A stretch of DNA of 64,000 nt from Liolophura sinensis (taxonomy: Eukaryota > Mollusca > Polyplacophora > Chitonida > Chitonidae): NCBI RefSeq assembly GCF_032854445.1, contig NC_088295.1, positions 26,585,385-26,649,384 on the forward strand, given 5' to 3'. Below are positions 61,301 through 64,000 of this stretch, piece after piece. Below the pieces are notes generated by a model that saw nothing but the letters and a program-made list of their open reading frames with translations, did no database searches and had not been told where the DNA came from. The translations under genes and the position numbers were made by a program. The number at the start of each line of letters is the position of its first letter. Position 1 is the first letter of the stretch.

Positions 61301-63223
61301 TGCAGCAGTTCTTCAACCATCACATGTTTATTCTGGAACAAGAAGAGTACAAGCGAGAAGGCATTCAGTGGACTTTTATTGATTTCGGTCTAGATTTGCA
61401 AGCCTGCATTGATCTCATTGAAAAGGTAAGAATGGAAGACATGCATTGTTGAAACTTTGAAACAAGTTAAGAAGGGGTTCTGTGAACGGGGGATTGGGTG
61501 GGGATTTGGATCTATGTCATTAGGAAAGGTTGTACAATTTAATGTTTTATAGAAGTCGTTTTAGGCTGGCAATTCACTAAGAAGGGAGCGTAAGACCTAG
61601 TAATGGTTTATTGTGTAACCAATTGTGCTGCTAGTCTACAGTGCACTCAGTCCATTATGCAGATCGACGAATTCGAGTAACATTTGTGACCAAAATATGA
61701 CGAACTGATGCATCAATAGCCTAAAGTAGTACTCAAAGGAACGCTATTAATCATGTATTTGTTTTACGCCATCAGCCCATGGGTATCCTTTCCATTCTGG
61801 AAGAAGAGTGCATGTTCCCCAAGGCCAGTGACTTGACCTTCAAGAACAAACTGTACGACAACCACATGGGAAAATCCCCCAACTTTGGTAAACCCAAGCC
61901 AAGCAAAGGAAAGGCGGAGGCCCACTTCGAGCTTCACCACTATGCTGGATCTGTAAGTAACAGCTAACAAGAACTTCACCTCAGAGAACTCTTTCGGCGA
62001 TATAGGCAAATTGTCATGCCTTTTACTTGCTTATTATTCATTATTAAAGCTCCCACACTCCTTATAATGAAATGTTGTTTATTCATTTATTAATTTTGTT
62101 GCTGTGTTTTTGACTACTCATTTTTATAGTTACTTATTTTCATGCTGTCTGTTGTTGTTGAATAGGTACCTTACAGCATTAACGGCTGGCTGGACAAAAA
62201 CAAGGATCCCCTGAACGAGACTGTCATTGAGATCCTGCAGAATTCCAAGGAGCACTTGGTCTCTTACCTCTTCTCACCACCAGAGGGTAGGCGTTTAGAA
62301 CTAATTTAACACTAAAACATAAGTATGAATTAAATAAAATTCTACCCTAAATGCGAAATTAAAACACGTGTACTGACTATAAACTGAATTTTTTTAACGT
62401 TAATGGTAATACAACAAATGATATCATTTTGGAACATAAAAATCACAAGCAGCATGATTTAAAGAAACCTTCAACTCCAAATGCTAAAGTCAAACACTTG
62501 TATTGATCGAAAGGTTTTTTAAATAATGATATAACAAATTTTGGAATTAAATGCTGATGTTTAATTCTATTTTTGCACATGAAAATCAGAAGTAACTACA
62601 TGTAAATAGCAACATGGTTTTCTAACCGACGTAATCCCTGGCTGGCACACTCTCCTGGGTATTATAGAACTGTGCAGATATTCATCTGGACTATACATGT
62701 CTACTTTCAGAAACCCCCGGCGTGCCAGTCAAGAAGAAGAAGAGTAGCTCTTTCCAGACTATCTCATCCACCCACAAGGTAAGTTGTTCAACCAAACAGT
62801 TTTTTACCTGAACCTTTGAAATGCTCATTGTCTGTTTAAGCTAAAGTCTAACGTTTTGTAACTTTTTGTGATGACCCTTGGTGTAGTTTGGCGTCTGAAC
62901 TCGTAATTATCTCTGATTTTGTTTTTTCTTGGTTACGTGTTCAATGTATTTTCAGTTTTTAAAACGTGTATGTTTTTTTTTTTTTTTTTGCTTCTCGTTT
63001 TTTCGGATAACTGCCTTACCAGACGTTTATGTTACAGATATATACATTTATGTGTTTTTTTTTTCATTTATTTATGTAAAAACACTTATGTGTGTTATAT
63101 GTTATAATATAAAAACGTTTTATCCACACTTGCAGGAGTCACTCAACAGGCTTATGAAAAATCTGTACAGCACACATCCTCACTTTGTGCGTTGTATCAT
63201 TCCCAATGAGTTCAAACGACCAG
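49351..63223 (+). CDS. MYH (muscle Mhc): Muscle myosin heavy chain (class II), motor domain, 3' end beyond window
   Basis: Thick-filament actin motor of muscle; about the first 676 residues are present. Exons: 49351-49542, 50308-50451, 51720-51876, 53976-54003, then 54688-54793 or 55129-55243, then 56817-56915 or 57307-57399 or 57910-58002, then 58712-58775, 59073-59171, 59593-59696, 60224-60362, 60718-60986, 61255-61425, 61776-61952, 62166-62286, 62711-62778, 63136-63223. Phases agree throughout. Seen in order: N-terminal SH3-like region, P-loop GESGAGKT, loop 1, switch I NNNSSRFGKF, switch II DIAGFE, relay region, lysine-rich loop 2 (KKKKSSSFQ), and the actin-binding stretch [12 protein letters not shown]. 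Sequence and exon layout resemble scallop muscle myosin, where a single gene makes catch and striated isoforms by alternative splicing. Only one loop 2 exon was found here; a second could lie undetected. After 63223 the window holds intron. Confidence 0.95.
49889..50106. repeat. 76-bp tandem repeat, about 2.8 copies
   Basis: Copies start at 49889, 49965 and 50041 with 'cgca.ttttggctg' and contain 'taatgtagtaatgca' and 'agagtgctacattaagatcg'. The repeat lies in the first coding intron of the myosin gene. Confidence 0.85.
52852..52861. promoter_or_regulatory. CArG box (SRF site) in myosin intron
   Basis: The sequence ccttataagg is a perfect CC(A/T)6GG match, followed by 'cggctggg'. A second perfect CArG with the same 'cgg.ctgg' flank lies 449 bp downstream, in the same 2.1-kb intron. 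CArG boxes bind SRF in muscle genes. Confidence 0.55.
53301..53310. promoter_or_regulatory. Second CArG box (SRF site) in myosin intron
   Basis: The sequence ccatataagg is a perfect CC(A/T)6GG match followed by 'cggactgg', echoing the flank of the first site. A CAGCTG E-box lies about 25 bp downstream. Confidence 0.55.
54216..54275 (+). repeat. SINE-2-like 3' fragment
   Basis: The block 'atggccgaaatattgtcaat' followed by 'gtggcgttaagc' resembles the SINE-2 end ('gactgaaatattgttaagtg', 'cgacgttaaac'). It lies in a myosin intron near the MEF2 site. Confidence 0.4.
54339..54348. promoter_or_regulatory. MEF2 site in myosin intron
   Basis: The sequence ctatttttag fits the YTAWWWWTAR MEF2 consensus exactly. 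It lies 340 bp before the first alternative P-loop exon. Confidence 0.45.
54688..54793 (+). CDS. Myosin alternative P-loop/loop 1 exon, version A
   Basis: The exon encodes [20 protein letters not shown] and then a loop 1 of [15 protein letters not shown]. It has an acceptor (aagctag) and donor (gttgtaagt) and begins in phase 2, ending in phase 0, exactly as version B does. Since both carry the ATP-binding P-loop, only one can be used in a functional mRNA. In scallop myosin the corresponding exon (exon 5) is also alternatively spliced and the loop tunes nucleotide release. Confidence 0.9.
55129..55243 (+). CDS. Myosin alternative P-loop/loop 1 exon, version B
   Basis: The exon encodes [20 protein letters not shown] and then a longer loop 1, [18 protein letters not shown]. 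The first 17 residues match version A, then the loop diverges and is three residues longer. The acceptor is aatacag and the donor aaggtagcc, weaker than the donor of version A. Confidence 0.9.
56817..56915 (+). CDS. Myosin alternative switch-I exon, copy 1
   Basis: This encodes [20 protein letters not shown], then [13 protein letters not shown] ahead of a gtaagt donor. The first usable AG (aaatcag, 56816) lies two codons earlier than in copies 2 and 3, so the exon is 33 rather than 31 codons. It is 391 bp upstream of copy 2. Confidence 0.85.
57307..57399 (+). CDS. Myosin alternative switch-I exon, copy 2
   Basis: The exon encodes [20 protein letters not shown] followed by [11 protein letters not shown], 31 codons, phase 0 at both ends. 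The acceptor is gctaacag and the donor tttgtaagt. It is the copy most like the scallop sequence as I recall it. Confidence 0.9.
57910..58002 (+). CDS. Myosin alternative switch-I exon, copy 3
   Basis: This 31-codon exon is the same as copy 2 apart from one visible residue, KTIRNNN for KTTRNNN. Codons differ at many synonymous positions, so it is an old duplicate under purifying selection and not a recent copy. The acceptor is cctaacag, the donor tttgtaagt. Confidence 0.9.
59161..59346 (+). repeat. 31-bp minisatellite carrying six 5' splice sites (myosin)
   Basis: Units start at 59161, 59192, 59223, 59254, 59285 and 59316. Each contains the exon end and donor (gctgttgttg|gtaagtca) followed by 'atgtattt'. 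The first unit is the real exon 59073-59171 end; the other five lie in the intron. Five of the six keep GTAAGT and one has GTAAAT. Use of any downstream donor would read into an in-frame TAA within the repeats or shift the frame, so only the first should be productive. Confidence 0.9.
60030..60210 (+). repeat. SINE-like repeat with AAATA tail in myosin intron
   Basis: The stretch contains 'gtgggaaacctggtgaaggt', 'tgtttcccccgag', 'acgccgttaaagcc' and an (AAATA)n tail ending 13 bp before exon 60224. It resembles SINE-1 in design but the body differs. Confidence 0.45.
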
Positions 63224-64000
63224 GTAACTATGAGTGCTCTCCCTTTACCCTGAATTCCAGAGTGTGAGCACCCATCAGCGCCTTCAGAGCTTAGCATGTG
63301 TGGAAACCCTCCTTTCCCGCCCACTGCGTGCTTTAGTTTACAACCACAACTAAACGGTTCCTTGTAAATACAGCTGCACATTAAAAAATATTTTGTCAAT
63401 TCATTTCGGCTGAAAACTGATGAAAGGTTTATAACAAATTTACAAAAATTCGATTCTGTCAATGATATTTTCGTGCTCATGTTTGATAAGGACGGTTTTG
63501 TAGATCTTCCCTATGGAGGACATCCTGAAGTCTATATACTTCTTTGTAGAGGACTTCCCTGCACTCTGCCGTGTCACATATGGTGGTGTAGCATTCACAG
63601 AAATCGTTTACAGGAAAGTTTGGAGATATTAGTGACCAAATTTTCGGGCGTTTTGTGTTTTGTTTTGGACTCACGAAGACAAGACGCTCTCAGAGAAACT
63701 TTCGTTGACTTTCATGAATCTTCAGGCAAAATGTTATTTATTATCTCAGTTGACCCTTTCATACCAAAATGTAAAATATTCATCGAGTTTTCTTAAAACC
63801 AGGTTTGTTGAGGAGCAAATCTGGTTTTGTTTGGTCAGTGTGGAAGTGTTTCGATTTGAAATTTTGCTTCGCGTCACCAAAATGTCAGCACGTTTTCACA
63901 CTTCATGGAAAGGTGTTACTAACATGCCATCTCTGTTCCCCCACCCCCTACCCATCTCGTTTTCTTTCCCTCTACCCCGTCTCTGCTCTCCCTGCCTCTC

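Overview
This is a eukaryotic window: spliced genes, low GC, many short interspersed repeats. The muscle myosin heavy chain resembles scallop-type myosin, including where its alternative exons sit. Two tRNA-derived SINE families, one with an (AAATA)n tail and one with an (ACTC)n tail, are dispersed through introns. I infer a lophotrochozoan, most likely a bivalve mollusc; a brachiopod or other spiralian is not excluded. All gene models were built by eye from open frames, GT/AG sites and intron phase. Exon lengths and phases close exactly in the ZDHHC, LARP7 and MEI1 models.

Layout. (1) 1-3054: no recognisable gene, plus the 3' flank of the next gene. (2) 3055-9007, minus: ankyrin-repeat DHHC palmitoyltransferase of the ZDHHC17/13 (HIP14) family, 10 exons, about 601 aa. 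(3) 9278-18104, plus: LARP7, 12 exons, 561 aa, with La motif, RRM1 and C-terminal xRRM. Genes 2 and 3 are head to head, 270 bp between start codons. (4) about 18252-45323 or further, minus: a MEI1-like meiotic double-strand-break protein of about 1,100 aa in at least 25 exons, tail to tail with LARP7. (5) 48600-63223 and beyond, plus: promoter and motor-domain exons of a muscle myosin heavy chain, cut by the window end.

The most unusual structures involve splice sites. In MEI1 a 111-bp unit, made of the end of an intron and the start of the following exon, is tandemly repeated at 38.6-40.6 kb, giving 18 consecutive 3' splice sites. The units stay open (a 703-codon frame), but a 4-nt insertion near the downstream end would break the frame. 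In the myosin gene a 31-bp unit holding an exon end and its 5' splice site is repeated six times at 59.16-59.35 kb. The myosin gene also carries two alternative P-loop/loop-1 exons and three alternative switch-I exons, and intronic CArG (SRF) and MEF2 sites. In LARP7 an intron holds a decayed copy of the RRM1 exon, split by a SINE with an 11-bp target-site duplication; a second SINE copy lies nearby in inverse orientation.

The genes do not form a shared pathway: LARP7 is a 7SK/U6 RNA chaperone, ZDHHC17/13 a Golgi acyltransferase, MEI1 meiotic, and the myosin contractile.
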